A stretch of 64,000 bases of DNA from NCBI GenBank assembly GCA_029907705.1, contig JARYLJ010000005.1, positions 1 to 64,000 of the forward strand, written 5' to 3'. The notes beneath the pieces are model-generated. The model worked only from the letters and a program-made list of their open reading frames with translations, searched no databases and was not told the DNA's origin. Both the position numbers and the translations under genes were made by a program. Positions 10,650 through 20,722 of the stretch are shown here, in pieces. The DNA is from Methanomicrobiales archaeon (GTDB lineage Archaea > Halobacteriota > Methanomicrobia > Methanomicrobiales > JACTUA01). Positions within the stretch are counted from its first letter, which is position 1, and each line of letters begins with the position of its first letter.

Positions 10650-11072
10650 TCAGAATTTCGACCCCAGATGCTCGCTGACCGCCCCCAGTGTCACGAAACG
10701 GGGGGACCTGAGCCGGTTCATGTGCGCTTCCGGCAGAGTCTCCATCTCTGCCCCAGCGAATTCTTCCGGAACTCCCACATAGGTCTTCACGCGTGCAAGC
10801 GCCTCCCTCCCGATCTTTCTCTTGTACGGGAGCATCCCGCGGATCGTGCGCTTCGCAATTCTCTCCGGCCGCCTCGGGAAATAAGGCCCCTTCTCGGTCG
10901 AGCCCATGCGGTGTTTGCGGTTGTAGAGGGCGAAGATCCTCTCCCTTGATCCGGAGATGACTGCCTTCTCCACGTTCACGATTGCCAGCTCCTCCCCATC
11001 CAGTGCACGATGTGCCACGATGCTGGCCAGCCTACCGAGCAGCAGGTTCTCTGCGTTGATCACGGTCGGCAT
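10650..11072 (-). CDS. rpl13: 50S ribosomal protein L13
   Basis: NAENLLLGRLASIVAHRAL; FPRRPERIAKRTIRGMLPYK. Confidence 0.97.
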   Translation of the reverse strand: MPTVINAENLLLGRLASIVAHRALDGEELAIVNVEKAVISGSRERIFALYNRKHRMGSTEKGPYFPRRPERIAKRTIRGMLPYKRKIGREALARVKTYVGVPEEFAGAEMETLPEAHMNRLRSPRFVTLGAVSEHLGSKF

Positions 11073-11075
11073 AAC

Positions 11076-11441
11076 TCACCTCAGTATGCGGATTCGACTC
11101 CCTTCGGGATTGGCCCGAAGGAGCTCCTCGATACTCATACACGTCCCCTTCGCCTCTCTGATCTTCATCGTCGCACTCCTGCTGAAGTTGAAGGCCGCCA
11201 CCCGCACGGGTTGATCGATGAGACCGCTCCCGAGCACCTTTCCTGGCACCAGTATCGTCTCTCCGTCGATCGCATACCTGCTGATCTTGGAGAGGTTCAC
11301 TTCCGCACGATTCCGCGATGGGGCTTCGAGCTTCGATGCAATGTCCGACCAGATATTCGCCTGATTCTCCCTCGCTGCCTTCTTCAGGCTGTCGATCAGA
11401 TTCGTCAGGCGTGGATTTGTCTTTTTACTCACTCTCTTCAT
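11076..11441 (-). CDS. rpl18e: 50S ribosomal protein L18e
   Basis: MKRVSKKTNPRLTNLIDSLKKAAR; VPGKVLGSG. Confidence 0.95.
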   Translation of the reverse strand: MKRVSKKTNPRLTNLIDSLKKAARENQANIWSDIASKLEAPSRNRAEVNLSKISRYAIDGETILVPGKVLGSGLIDQPVRVAAFNFSRSATMKIREAKGTCMSIEELLRANPEGSRIRILR

Positions 11442-12267
11442 CGCTGGTTCCTCCTGCAATCTCATCGAGCGATTCCAGCAGACTTCGGGTGCTCTCCTTC
11501 AGGTGTAAGAGCGCCTCTTTGATGATCTCTCTGACCGGCAGGGATCCGTCACCCTCGACATTGAAGATGTAGCGGCTCCTCTCCTCATCCACCCTGATGG
11601 CAGGCTCCGAACCTATTCCTCCCCTCTTGCAGGCCTTTTCACAGAGCCGGCACAGCAGGCAGAGCTCCAGCCGCTCGGGTATGACCCGAGCCTTCCCCTT
11701 TCCGTTGGCGAGTCTGCCCCTCGGACACTCGTCCACGCACATCCCACATCCATCGCACCGATCGTCGATCGTGATCACGGGGTAATGCTTGTAACCGCAG
11801 GCGATGGTCGGCTGCCATTTCGAGTGCTCCTTCCCCTTCCCCAGCACAGCCCTGGCCTCCAGGACGAGTTTCTGGTTCTCGAAGAGTCTGAGGATCGGGA
11901 TCCTGTCATGAACCGGAGATGCGGCCGGGTCCCTCGGGACGAGGTCTCCGGAATAGACCATGCAGGGCCCCTCCACGCTCAGCGTATAGACCGTATAGCA
12001 GCGGGGGCAGCCCGCCCCTCCGCATTCGCAGCGTGAGGGGAGTCTGTAGGTGGAGAGATCGGTCCTGATCGGGATCAGACCGAGGCGGCTGGCGAGGATC
12101 TCGTCGAAGAGCACGCTGGTGTTGTCATAGATGCGCACGTCCTCGATCGCCAGGGTGGGCACCTCGCTCATCATCGCTCTCCTGAAGGAGTTCGCGAACC
12201 CGTCGCTCACCCCTTCGAGTACGAAGCGCGCCTCGTTATCCCCGAGCCTGCTGAACACAATATCCAT
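11425..12267 (-). CDS. rpoD: DNA-directed RNA polymerase subunit D with two [4Fe-4S] ferredoxin-like motifs
   Basis: GFANSFRRAMMSEVPTLAIEDV; CDGCGMCVDECP and CLLCRLCEKACK. Confidence 0.96.
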   Translation of the reverse strand: MDIVFSRLGDNEARFVLEGVSDGFANSFRRAMMSEVPTLAIEDVRIYDNTSVLFDEILASRLGLIPIRTDLSTYRLPSRCECGGAGCPRCYTVYTLSVEGPCMVYSGDLVPRDPAASPVHDRIPILRLFENQKLVLEARAVLGKGKEHSKWQPTIACGYKHYPVITIDDRCDGCGMCVDECPRGRLANGKGKARVIPERLELCLLCRLCEKACKRGGIGSEPAIRVDEERSRYIFNVEGDGSLPVREIIKEALLHLKESTRSLLESLDEIAGGTSDEESE

Positions 12268-12662
12268 CAGACCCTCCTTCCGCGCCTTCCGCCCTTCTGG
12301 CGTATCGAATCGTGCGGGACGGGTGTGACATCCTCGATCCTGCCGATCCTCATGCCCGCACGGGCGAGGGCCCTGATCGCCGCCTGTGCACCGGGGCCGG
12401 GACTCCTCTGTTTACCTCTCCCGGGGGCCCGCACGAGGACATGCACCCCTTTTATGCCCTTCTCCATCGCCGCCTGCGCGACGTTCGCCGCCATCTGCAT
12501 GGCCGCATACGGCGAACTCTCGTTCCTGTCCTGCTTCACCACCATCCCGCCGCTCGTCTTCGCGATCGTCTCTGCACCCGAAAGATCGGTGATGGTAATT
12601 AAGGTGTTATTGAAGGATGCGTAGATATGTGCGATTCCCCACTTCTCCCTCTCTTCTGCCAT
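12267..12662 (-). CDS. rps11: 30S ribosomal protein S11
   Basis: [33 protein letters not shown]-terminal GGRRGRRV. Confidence 0.97.
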   Translation of the reverse strand: MAEEREKWGIAHIYASFNNTLITITDLSGAETIAKTSGGMVVKQDRNESSPYAAMQMAANVAQAAMEKGIKGVHVLVRAPGRGKQRSPGPGAQAAIRALARAGMRIGRIEDVTPVPHDSIRQKGGRRGRRV

Positions 12663-13208
12663 CTACCTCCCTCCCTTCGTAATCCTGACCTTCTCGGGGT
12701 GCACATCCTGCGTCATGGGGGAGAGCGGGTAATACCTGACCATTCCCTCCTCCTCGCGGTTGACCTGGTAGCTGGGGATGGTGACGCGTCTCTCACCGAT
12801 GGCGATGTGCCCGTGGGTGACGAACTGCCGTGCCTGTTTCGGGGAGCGTGCGAGCCCTCTTCTGTACACAACCGTCTGGAGGCGCCTCTCGAGTTCCTTC
12901 TCAACGCGAAGCGCGAGCACGTCATCGATGTCGGCATCCTCCCCGACGAACCCCATCCGGTAGAGGTGGTTGAGCAGGTCGTTCCTCCTCCGTTCCACCA
13001 GCTCCGGTGCTGCACGTGAAGACATGAGCGCGAGGAGATCGCGTGCTGCCCTCCTGTATCTGCGCAGCCTGCTCTCCGCCTTCCAGAGTTCCCGTTTGTT
13101 CCTGAGGCCGTATTCGATGATGAGCCTGACCTCGTCCTCCATTCTGGCCTTTTCGAACCTGTGTGTCGGTTTCTCGTACTGCTTCTTGTTCTTACCGGGA
13201 TATCCCAT
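12663..13208 (-). CDS. rps4: 30S ribosomal protein S4
   Basis: S4 domain [34 protein letters not shown]. Confidence 0.97.
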   Translation of the reverse strand: MGYPGKNKKQYEKPTHRFEKARMEDEVRLIIEYGLRNKRELWKAESRLRRYRRAARDLLALMSSRAAPELVERRRNDLLNHLYRMGFVGEDADIDDVLALRVEKELERRLQTVVYRRGLARSPKQARQFVTHGHIAIGERRVTIPSYQVNREEEGMVRYYPLSPMTQDVHPEKVRITKGGR

Positions 13209-13222
13209 GGAATCCTCTCCCG

Positions 13223-13687
13223 TTACTCCTTCTTCCTGATCACACCGACGGTGGCACCCGTCCGTCCCGTGGAGCGTGTCCGCTGGCCACGCACCTTCTG
13301 GCCCAGTTCGTGCCTTATACCCCTATAGCACCTGATCTTCCTCATCCTGTTCACATCGTCCTCGCGTGCCGTGACCACATCTGTGCCAAAGAGGTGCTTT
13401 GATTCACCGGTATACACGTCAGCCGGCCGGTTCATCATCCATGCAGGGGCGATGTTCGTGTAACTGCCCACGACCTTCCTGATGCGGTCCACCTCCTCCT
13501 CCGAGAGCCTGCCCATCTGTGCCCGCGGGTTCACCTTCGCACAGGTGGTGATCACCCGTGCCGTCCTCCTCCCGATCCCATCGATCCTGGTCAGTGCGAT
13601 CTGGACCGCCTTGGTGCCATCGAGATCGACATTGTTCACCCTGACGAAGTACTTCAGCTCTTCCTCTTTCTTCTCATTCTTTTCCAT
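13223..13687 (-). CDS. rps13: 30S ribosomal protein S13
   Basis: [34 protein letters not shown]. Start at the internal Met of ORF 13223..13774; the upstream part of the ORF runs into a tRNA. Confidence 0.96.
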   Translation of the reverse strand: MEKNEKKEEELKYFVRVNNVDLDGTKAVQIALTRIDGIGRRTARVITTCAKVNPRAQMGRLSEEEVDRIRKVVGSYTNIAPAWMMNRPADVYTGESKHLFGTDVVTAREDDVNRMRKIRCYRGIRHELGQKVRGQRTRSTGRTGATVGVIRKKE

Positions 13688-13720
13688 CAGATCCCCTCTT
13701 TCACAGGAGCATATCCCGAG

Positions 13721-13806
13721 CGCTGAGGGAGGGATTTGAACCCTCGAGTCCCGTAAGGGACACAGGTTTAGCAAACCTGCGCCATACCTGGCTTGGCTAC
13801 CTCAAC
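13721..13806 (-). tRNA. tRNA-Ser (GCT)
   Basis: Acceptor GTTGAGG/CCTCAGC, anticodon stem AGGTT-TGCTAAA-CCT containing GCT, long variable arm (TGTCCCTTACGGGACT), discriminator G. Confidence 0.9.
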
Positions 13807-13903
13807 TGACAATATCGCATCCTTCGACACTCGCAGCTAGATATGCTGCTCCATGAATGGTGTGCACATCTATTTGGGAGGTGTAATATTAATGATTGCG
13901 GTC

Positions 13904-14890
13904 TCAGGAGAACTCCTCTCTCCGTCGCTCCTCTCCTCTTTCGATGAGTGCGGCGGTGACGAGCGGAAGTGCGATCGTGGCATCGCAGAAGCACTGGACC
14001 CTCGAGCAATCGGGAGCCTCCTTCCCCCAGCTGATCGCCTCCTCGAAGGTGCATCCCGAGAGCCCTCCCCAGTGAGGCGCGTCAGTGGTATACTGGATCG
14101 CATATGCATGCCCCCCCGGATGCTTCTCATGGATGGAGGCGATGATCTGTGTCTGCTGTATGAAGTTCTTTGGCACCCCGCCGCCTATATACACGACCCC
14201 CGTCTTCTTCGCCTCCTCGACCATCGCCGTGATCTCGTCCGTATCTGCGATCTGGTCTACCTCCACCTCGATCCCCCTCCTCCTCGCGATGACGAGGCCG
14301 ATGCCAATGGATGAGTCGCACAGGGCAGGGACGAAGATCGGGATACCCTCCTCTGCCGCGGCGGAGGTGAAGGAGGTGCTACCCGGTCTCTCCACCCTGA
14401 GCATCCTGCCCAGCTTCTCCACGAAACAGCGGGAGGATCCCCTGAAGGGTGCGATTCCCTCGGCAAACCTCGCGATGAACCGATCCACATCACGGAACTC
14501 CTCCTCGTAGGCGAACACATCGTATATTCGATCGATCCCCTCCTCGAAGAGCTTATGATCGTCCACGTGGTGATAACCCAGGTAGTGCCTCACCCCCATG
14601 TGCTCGCAGATGTCGTGGAAGACATTCGCCCCTGTGGAGACGACCGCATCCACATAGTGCCGCCTGACCAGTTCGATCAGGCACTGCTGCATGCCGGCAG
14701 GAATCATCGCACCGGAGAGGCCGAGGAAGATCGTGCAATCCGGATCCCTGATCATCTGCGACCAGATCTCCACGGACTCTCCCAGTTTTCTGCCCTGAAA
14801 ACCGCTTTTGCTCATGGATTTGAGCAGCTGTGCAATATTGCCGAAGGGTACGACCGCCTCTCTGGGCTTCATATAAAACCCCATGATCAA
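13904..14890 (-). CDS. dys: Deoxyhypusine synthase
   Basis: VSTGANVFHDICEHMGVRHYLG; GGGVPKNFIQQTQ; TDAPHWGGLSGCTFEEAISWGK. Confidence 0.94.
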   Translation of the reverse strand: MIMGFYMKPREAVVPFGNIAQLLKSMSKSGFQGRKLGESVEIWSQMIRDPDCTIFLGLSGAMIPAGMQQCLIELVRRHYVDAVVSTGANVFHDICEHMGVRHYLGYHHVDDHKLFEEGIDRIYDVFAYEEEFRDVDRFIARFAEGIAPFRGSSRCFVEKLGRMLRVERPGSTSFTSAAAEEGIPIFVPALCDSSIGIGLVIARRRGIEVEVDQIADTDEITAMVEEAKKTGVVYIGGGVPKNFIQQTQIIASIHEKHPGGHAYAIQYTTDAPHWGGLSGCTFEEAISWGKEAPDCSRVQCFCDATIALPLVTAALIERGEERRREEFS

Positions 14891-15198
14891 TCCGACTCAT
14901 GTGGGATAATTATTTGGGAGAAAGAAGTCCCTTAAAAAAATCCTGCAGGGGGACCACCGGCCCTTCGTATCCCATGGCAGCTGTCGGGACCGCTCCCTCC
15001 CCGCAGTACTGTTGAATCATTCGGATGCCACCGCAGGAGGGAAGAGAGAGGGCTTCTGCCTGTGAGAGAGGAGTAACCAGCCCCCATGGCATATGCCCTT
15101 CATTCTACCGACATTATGTTCCCGATACATATGTCCTGCAATACTCCATATCAGATGGATTCGGCTTACCAAACCAGGTAAAAAAGGGGAGAATGAAC

Positions 15199-16446
15199 CT
15201 ACTCCCTCCTTCCGGGAGCCATTCCAGGTGGCCTCATCATGAAAAACGCGATGATCAGTCCGAGCAGCGACAATCCGGCGACATAGGGGAAGACCCCGAG
15301 ATACGTGCCTGTCGAGGTTCTGATGAAACCGGCGAGCATCGGACCTGCAATGGCACCTGCGCCATATGCGAGGAAGACCATACCATAGCACCTCGGATAG
15401 TCGCCTGTCCCGAAGAAGGAAGCCGTCGCTGTCGGGGCGATCGCAAGCCAGCCACCCAGGCATCCCCACAGGATGGCGAATGCAGCGATGTATACGGACG
15501 TGGTCTGAATGCTGAATATCGCCAGGGAGGCAACTCCGATGAGAAGGAACGAGAGTAGCGCCGTATTTCTCGGACTCAACCGGTCGGCAAGATATCCGAA
15601 GAGGGGTCTTCCACCCCCGTTGAATATGGCAAAGAAGCCCACCAGCACCGTGGCCAGACCGCTCTCCAGCTGAACGAGCTCGGTTCCCACAGGTTTCGCG
15701 ATGGATATCGCCATCAGGCCCGAGAGGCAGCCGATGAAGTAGCAGAGCCAGAGTCCATAGAAAGATGGTGTCCGGAGCATCTGCTCCCTCCTGAGCTCGC
15801 AGGAGACCGGTGCATCAGATCCCTTTGCGGATGGCGTGCGGGAGGGCGTCCATCCAGCGGGTGGGAACGCGAGGGGCAGGGAGAGAAGGACGATGAGGGC
15901 GATGAACCCCAGTCCGAATATCCTGAAGGTCTGCATCACCCCGAATAAATTGATGAAGATATCCGCCACGTTCGCGGTCAGGAACGGGGAGACCCCGAAA
16001 CCGAGCAGTGTCAGGCCGACCGCAAGCCCGCGCCTCTCGGGGAACCATCTGGCGGCGACGGCGACCGGCACCCCGTAGGTGATCCCGACACCGATGCCTC
16101 CGATGACTCCATAGACGATATAGAGTATCTGCACGGAGCCCGCGCTGCCGGCGAGCAGCCATCCCGCTCCCGTCAGAACCCCGCCGAGGATGGCGACCCT
16201 TCTGGGTCCCCACCTGTCGATGTACTTGCCCGCAAAGGGCATCGCAATCGCAAAGAACGCGAGAAAGACAGAGAACGGGAGGAGAACCTCGCTCGCGGTC
16301 ACCTGCTGACCGAGTGTATCCGTGAAGTACTTCGTCAGAGGCCCGACAAAGACGCTCCACGAGTAGATGCTCCCCAGGCAAACGTTGATGAGAAGCCCGA
16401 TGACCACGAGGCTCCATCGTTTGAAGTCATATGCACCTCTCTCATC
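15199..16446 (-). CDS. MFS transporter, OFA (oxalate/formate antiporter-like) family
   Basis: 12-TM pattern; FAGKYIDRWGPRRVAILGG; FNGGGRPLFGYLADRLSPRN. ORF opens at 16482; start likely at the internal MDERGAYDF. Confidence 0.85.
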   Translation of the reverse strand, partial: DERGAYDFKRWSLVVIGLLINVCLGSIYSWSVFVGPLTKYFTDTLGQQVTASEVLLPFSVFLAFFAIAMPFAGKYIDRWGPRRVAILGGVLTGAGWLLAGSAGSVQILYIVYGVIGGIGVGITYGVPVAVAARWFPERRGLAVGLTLLGFGVSPFLTANVADIFINLFGVMQTFRIFGLGFIALIVLLSLPLAFPPAGWTPSRTPSAKGSDAPVSCELRREQMLRTPSFYGLWLCYFIGCLSGLMAISIAKPVGTELVQLESGLATVLVGFFAIFNGGGRPLFGYLADRLSPRNTALLSFLLIGVASLAIFSIQTTSVYIAAFAILWGCLGGWLAIAPTATASFFGTGDYPRCYGMVFLAYGAGAIAGPMLAGFIRTSTGTYLGVFPYVAGLSLLGLIIAFFMMRPPGMAPGRRE

Positions 16447-16619
16447 CATAGATATGCCTCCGCGAAGACGACAATTCTTCATGATTAATAATGTGAATTA
16501 ACTTATCAATCTTCCTCTTCTGCGCACGGAACATTCGGCCGTTGACAGGTTCAGATCGCACGAAATGGATTCTGATCTATGTAAACTATGTAAAAAAGAG
16601 AGATTGCCGATGTCAGGCG

Positions 16620-17396
16620 TCAGAGCGCCTTCACGAGCGAGTCCTTCGTCACGAACCCGATGATCTCGCCGGCTTCTGACACAGGGATGCCGCTGATATT
16701 CTTTTTCAGCATCAGCTCGATCACGTCCCTCACCGGCGTCCCCTTCTCCACCGTCAGCACGGGGGAGGACATGATATCCCTCACGAGGAGGTTTCTGATT
16801 CGGTGGTCCTGGTGCTTGTCCTCGACCAGTTCCCTGAACGAGCGCATCGCCTTCGCCACGTCTGTTTCCGTGACGATTCCGACCATCCGGTCGTTCTCCA
16901 TCACGATAAAACGGTTTATCCTCTCGTCAATCATCCTCCTCCTCAGATGCACCACCCGCTCTTCGGACTGGATCGTGTATGCGGGTTCCAGCATCTCTTC
17001 CAGTTCCGCCTCCGGTTCGATCGCCTTCAGCAGATCTCCCGCGGTCACCTGCCCCAGGAGCCGGTGCTCCTCGTCGAGCACCACGACGAGTTTATACCTC
17101 TGGAGAAGGGGTATCAGGATATCGATCTCCTGGTTCCCGTATGCGACGGTGAAATCGCTCTCCATGCTGGAGGAGACGTGAAGCGAGTTGGGCGATATAC
17201 TGGAGTTCCTCCTCGACCCGAGGATATCGGCGATCGCCTTCCTCGAGACCGTTCCCACCACTGCACCGTTGTGGGTCACGATCAGGGGATCTGCCCCCTG
17301 CTCGAGCATCCTGTCCAGCGCCTCGGTGATGCTCGCCGATTTGGCGATCGTCGCAGGTCTGGACATGATCTCCCTTATCTGGGCTGCCTGCATCAT
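16620..17396 (-). CDS. CBS domain protein (4 CBS motifs)
   Basis: Repeated IMSRPATIAKSASITEAL..GTVSRKAI and RDIMSSPVLTVEKGTPVRDVIELM..GFVTKDSLV. Confidence 0.93.
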   Translation of the reverse strand: MMQAAQIREIMSRPATIAKSASITEALDRMLEQGADPLIVTHNGAVVGTVSRKAIADILGSRRNSSISPNSLHVSSSMESDFTVAYGNQEIDILIPLLQRYKLVVVLDEEHRLLGQVTAGDLLKAIEPEAELEEMLEPAYTIQSEERVVHLRRRMIDERINRFIVMENDRMVGIVTETDVAKAMRSFRELVEDKHQDHRIRNLLVRDIMSSPVLTVEKGTPVRDVIELMLKKNISGIPVSEAGEIIGFVTKDSLVKAL

Positions 17397-18232
17397 TTCG
17401 CCACCTCTCTGATGATGCTGTCCCTCTTGACGATACCCTTCAGCTCCTGGCCCTCTACCACCACCACAGTCGAGATGCGGTGCTTATTCATCAGGTCCAC
17501 CACCTCCTTCAGGGGAGCATCCGGGCCCGTGGTGACCACCGGGCGGGTCATCACATCCTCTGCGATGGCAGAGACATTCATCACGTACCTGTAGCGTTTT
17601 CTCCCCGCCGTCTCATCCTTCCGCAAAAGCTTCACGTCCCTCACCGGCACCCCGGTCTCCGCTGCCTCATAGTCGAAGAACACGATATTGCTCTCGCTGA
17701 TGATCCCTGCGATCGTGCCGTCGTTGTTCATCACCACCAGCTTGTTGTTCCTTTCACGCATCTGGTCGATGATGTGCGAGAGCGAATGGTACCTGCTCAC
17801 GGTGATCGCCTCCTCCATCAGATCGTGTGCCCTCAGAGGCAGATTCTGCACCAGCGTGGACCTGAGCAGATCGGATTTGGTCACGATACCCGCCACCCTG
17901 CCGCCCTCCACCACAGGAAGCCCGCTGATCCGGTTATTCACCATCATCGAAGCGATCTCTTCGGTGAATGTCGTCGGGCTCACCACGATCGGGCTCCTGG
18001 TCATCATCACTTCGACAGGTATCCTGTCGATCGGTCGCCGCCTCCAGAGTGGTTCGCTCTGCCTCAACCCGTAGGCGATGTCCTTCCTCGTGATGATCCC
18101 GACCAGTTCCTCGCCGTTCGTGACGAGGAGCCTCGAGATTCGGTGCCGCAGCATCAGGTTCCTCGCGTGGGAGATATTCTCCTGCGGGGATACGACGTAG
18201 ACGGGGGTCGACATGATGTCAGACGCCTTCAT
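17393..18232 (-). CDS. CBS domain protein (4 CBS motifs)
   Basis: DIMSTPVYVVSPQENISHARNLM..; MMTRSPIVVSPTTFTEEIASMM..; overlaps the preceding gene by 4 nt. Confidence 0.93.
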   Translation of the reverse strand: MKASDIMSTPVYVVSPQENISHARNLMLRHRISRLLVTNGEELVGIITRKDIAYGLRQSEPLWRRRPIDRIPVEVMMTRSPIVVSPTTFTEEIASMMVNNRISGLPVVEGGRVAGIVTKSDLLRSTLVQNLPLRAHDLMEEAITVSRYHSLSHIIDQMRERNNKLVVMNNDGTIAGIISESNIVFFDYEAAETGVPVRDVKLLRKDETAGRKRYRYVMNVSAIAEDVMTRPVVTTGPDAPLKEVVDLMNKHRISTVVVVEGQELKGIVKRDSIIREVAK

Positions 18233-18238
18233 GCCCGA

Positions 18239-19186
18239 TCACCCTGCCGAGAAAGCCCTGACCAGATCGAATTCCGTCACGAGGCCCACGAGCCGGCTGT
18301 CCTGGATGACCGGGAGGGCGCCGATACCCTTCTGGAGCATCTCGCCTGCTGCCTCGCTGATGCTGCATTCAGGTGTGATCGTGATCAGCTCGCTGGAGAG
18401 TATCGTCCTCACGGGCAGCTCCATCACCTCCGCGATGGAACCGGTGACAAGCTTCTGGAAGACCTGCCCGGTGCCCAGGTATCTCATCACATCGCTGTTC
18501 GTGACGATTCCGAAGAGGATATCTCCGCTCACCACCGGTAGTCTCCTGAATTTATGCTGGATCATCTCTCTCGTCGCTGCCGAGATGGGGGTATCGGGAC
18601 CTGTCACCTTCAGTCCCCGGCTCATCACCTCGCTCACCTGCCTCGTGTCCCTCTCGGTGACCAGCGCCTTCATGACATCCCGCTCCGTGACGATCCCCTG
18701 GATCACCCCTTCCCTGTTCACCACCGGGAATCCGCCGATCTTCCTTGTCACGATCAGATCCGCCACCTCTGCGATCTTCGCGTCTCTGTTCACGGTCACC
18801 ACCTGTGTGGACATGATCTCCCGCACACTATCGTTTATCGCTGCGATGAGATTTCCGCCGTGCTTCCCCTTTACGAGATTGTATTTGCTGCCCCCGCCCA
18901 TCAGATCGATGATGTCGCCTGCCGTGACGATACCCCTCACCTTGTGGGTCCCTGGATCGGTGATGGGAATTCTTCTGAAACCGAACTTCGTCATCGCCTC
19001 CACGGCTCCCATGATGGTCGATGTGGGGGCGAGGGTAACGACCTCATGACTTGCGATGGCCATTATCTCGCCTTCATGCTTCGATATACGCGACTCGAAT
19101 TCGACAGGGCCCCTATCGAGTTTTCCTGGCATCTTCAGCAGCCTGTCATTGGAACGGTTCGGATTGGATTTACGGTGCATATACAA
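18239..19186 (-). CDS. CBS domain protein (4 CBS motifs)
   Basis: EIMSTQVVTVNRDAKIAEVADLI..GIVTERDVMKAL and three further repeats. Confidence 0.92.
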   Translation of the reverse strand: MYMHRKSNPNRSNDRLLKMPGKLDRGPVEFESRISKHEGEIMAIASHEVVTLAPTSTIMGAVEAMTKFGFRRIPITDPGTHKVRGIVTAGDIIDLMGGGSKYNLVKGKHGGNLIAAINDSVREIMSTQVVTVNRDAKIAEVADLIVTRKIGGFPVVNREGVIQGIVTERDVMKALVTERDTRQVSEVMSRGLKVTGPDTPISAATREMIQHKFRRLPVVSGDILFGIVTNSDVMRYLGTGQVFQKLVTGSIAEVMELPVRTILSSELITITPECSISEAAGEMLQKGIGALPVIQDSRLVGLVTEFDLVRAFSAG

Positions 19187-19210
19187 ACCCCTTCAATATT
19201 CAGATATTCC

Positions 19211-19969
19211 TCAACCCTGCACTCTCAGCGCCTTTAGCAGATCGTGCCGGTCCACGATCCCCACAATCTTCTTCTCCTGCACAACGGGCATCCGGCTGAT
19301 ATCGTGCTTTACCAGCATCGCCGCCGCATTCTTCAGATCCTCGTCGGGGGAGACGCATATGGCAGGCGTGGACATGATCGATTCCACAGGTGTCTTTGTG
19401 AGATTCTTCAGCGACTTGTATACCCTTCGCCTTCTCAGAATATCCCTCCTCGATACGATTCCGATGATGTTTCCGCCCTTGAGAACCGGAAACGCGGTAT
19501 ATCCACTCTCCACTATGAGGTTATAAACCTGGGGGACAGGCTCCTCCGCGCCGATGGAGACGACCTCTCTGGTCATGAAGGACGACACCCTCCCCTCGAT
19601 CTCCCTGCTGGAGATGAGCAGGGGGAATATATCCGAGAGGAGGACCACACCCAGCAGCATGCTGTGATCATCGGCAATCGCCACGCTGTCTGTCCCCGCA
19701 CGCCTGATCGCCAACGCGGCGCCCTCGATCGTCTCATTCGGTGTGACATGGGGCGCCTCTCTGAGAAATCCCTCCACGGTTACATTCGATCTGGTATCGG
19801 TGATCCTGAGCGCATCGGTGATGTCGATGTAACCCATCAATTTTCTGCTCCCGTTGTGGACATACAGCTCTCTGTAGATGTCGTCACGCAGTATCTTCCT
19901 TGCCTTGGTCAGATGATCGGTGCAGACGAGGAGAGGGGCCTCTCTCATCACCTCTTCCACCGTCCTCAT
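19211..19969 (-). CDS. CBS domain protein (4 CBS motifs)
   Basis: SIMSTPAICVSPDEDLKNAAAMLVKHDISRMPVV..GIVDRHDLLKAL. Confidence 0.92.
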   Translation of the reverse strand: MRTVEEVMREAPLLVCTDHLTKARKILRDDIYRELYVHNGSRKLMGYIDITDALRITDTRSNVTVEGFLREAPHVTPNETIEGAALAIRRAGTDSVAIADDHSMLLGVVLLSDIFPLLISSREIEGRVSSFMTREVVSIGAEEPVPQVYNLIVESGYTAFPVLKGGNIIGIVSRRDILRRRRVYKSLKNLTKTPVESIMSTPAICVSPDEDLKNAAAMLVKHDISRMPVVQEKKIVGIVDRHDLLKALRVQG

Positions 19970-20529
19970 GCAAGACGGTCCTCCTCACGGCATGACGGGC
20001 AGAGCATCAGGTTGTCCACCCTCCGCAGGTCATCGGACATCGTATGACATCGGTCGCATATGCCCATCTCCACCATCTCCTCGCGGTTGATGACGAGGAG
20101 ATCGGCCATGATCTCGTTGATCTCGCTCGCGACACTGAGTATATCCCTCACGGTGACGATTCCAACCACCTTCTGGCCGTCCACCACAGGAAGCCTTCTC
20201 ACATGATGCTTCACCATCATCTGGGCTGCATCGCCCACCGTCCTGTCCATCGGAATGGTGATCAGCGGGGTGCTCATCACCTGGTGGACGGTGATACTGC
20301 TCGGCTTGATATCCTTCGAGACGACCTTGCAATTGATGTCCTGCTCCGTGACGATCCCGATCGGGAGATTGTTCTGGAGTACGATGCAGCTCCCCACCTC
20401 TTCGCGGCACATGGTGGCAGCTGCCTTCGCGACGGAAGCCTCATGGTCGATCGTGGTGGGGTGATGCCGCATCACCTCTCGCAGAGGCACTCTCGTCTCG
20501 AATTGCATTGAATCGCGTCTGTTCTGCAC
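19966..20529 (-). CDS. CBS domain pair with C-terminal zinc ribbon
   Basis: Two CBS motifs then CDRCHTMSDDLRRVDNLMLCPSC. Confidence 0.9.
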   Translation of the reverse strand: MQNRRDSMQFETRVPLREVMRHHPTTIDHEASVAKAAATMCREEVGSCIVLQNNLPIGIVTEQDINCKVVSKDIKPSSITVHQVMSTPLITIPMDRTVGDAAQMMVKHHVRRLPVVDGQKVVGIVTVRDILSVASEINEIMADLLVINREEMVEMGICDRCHTMSDDLRRVDNLMLCPSCREEDRLA

Positions 20530-20722
20530 AGGATCACCTTTGCTCCATCTGATCTGCCTGTCGGGCAGATTTTCACTTATCTATATGCTGATGATATTAA
20601 AGAATACTTCCAGCTCCGCAGCCGCCCGTGCCTCCGCTTCCCTGAAATTGAACTGCACTATGATTATATGCCCGAAAAAATAAAAATAAAACTGATTACA
20701 TGAAAGATCAGGGTGCTGACCA

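Noticed and set aside
11425-12267. Fe-S motifs in RpoD as a novelty
   Set aside because: Ferredoxin-like [4Fe-4S] domains in subunit D are already known in methanogens and some other archaea.
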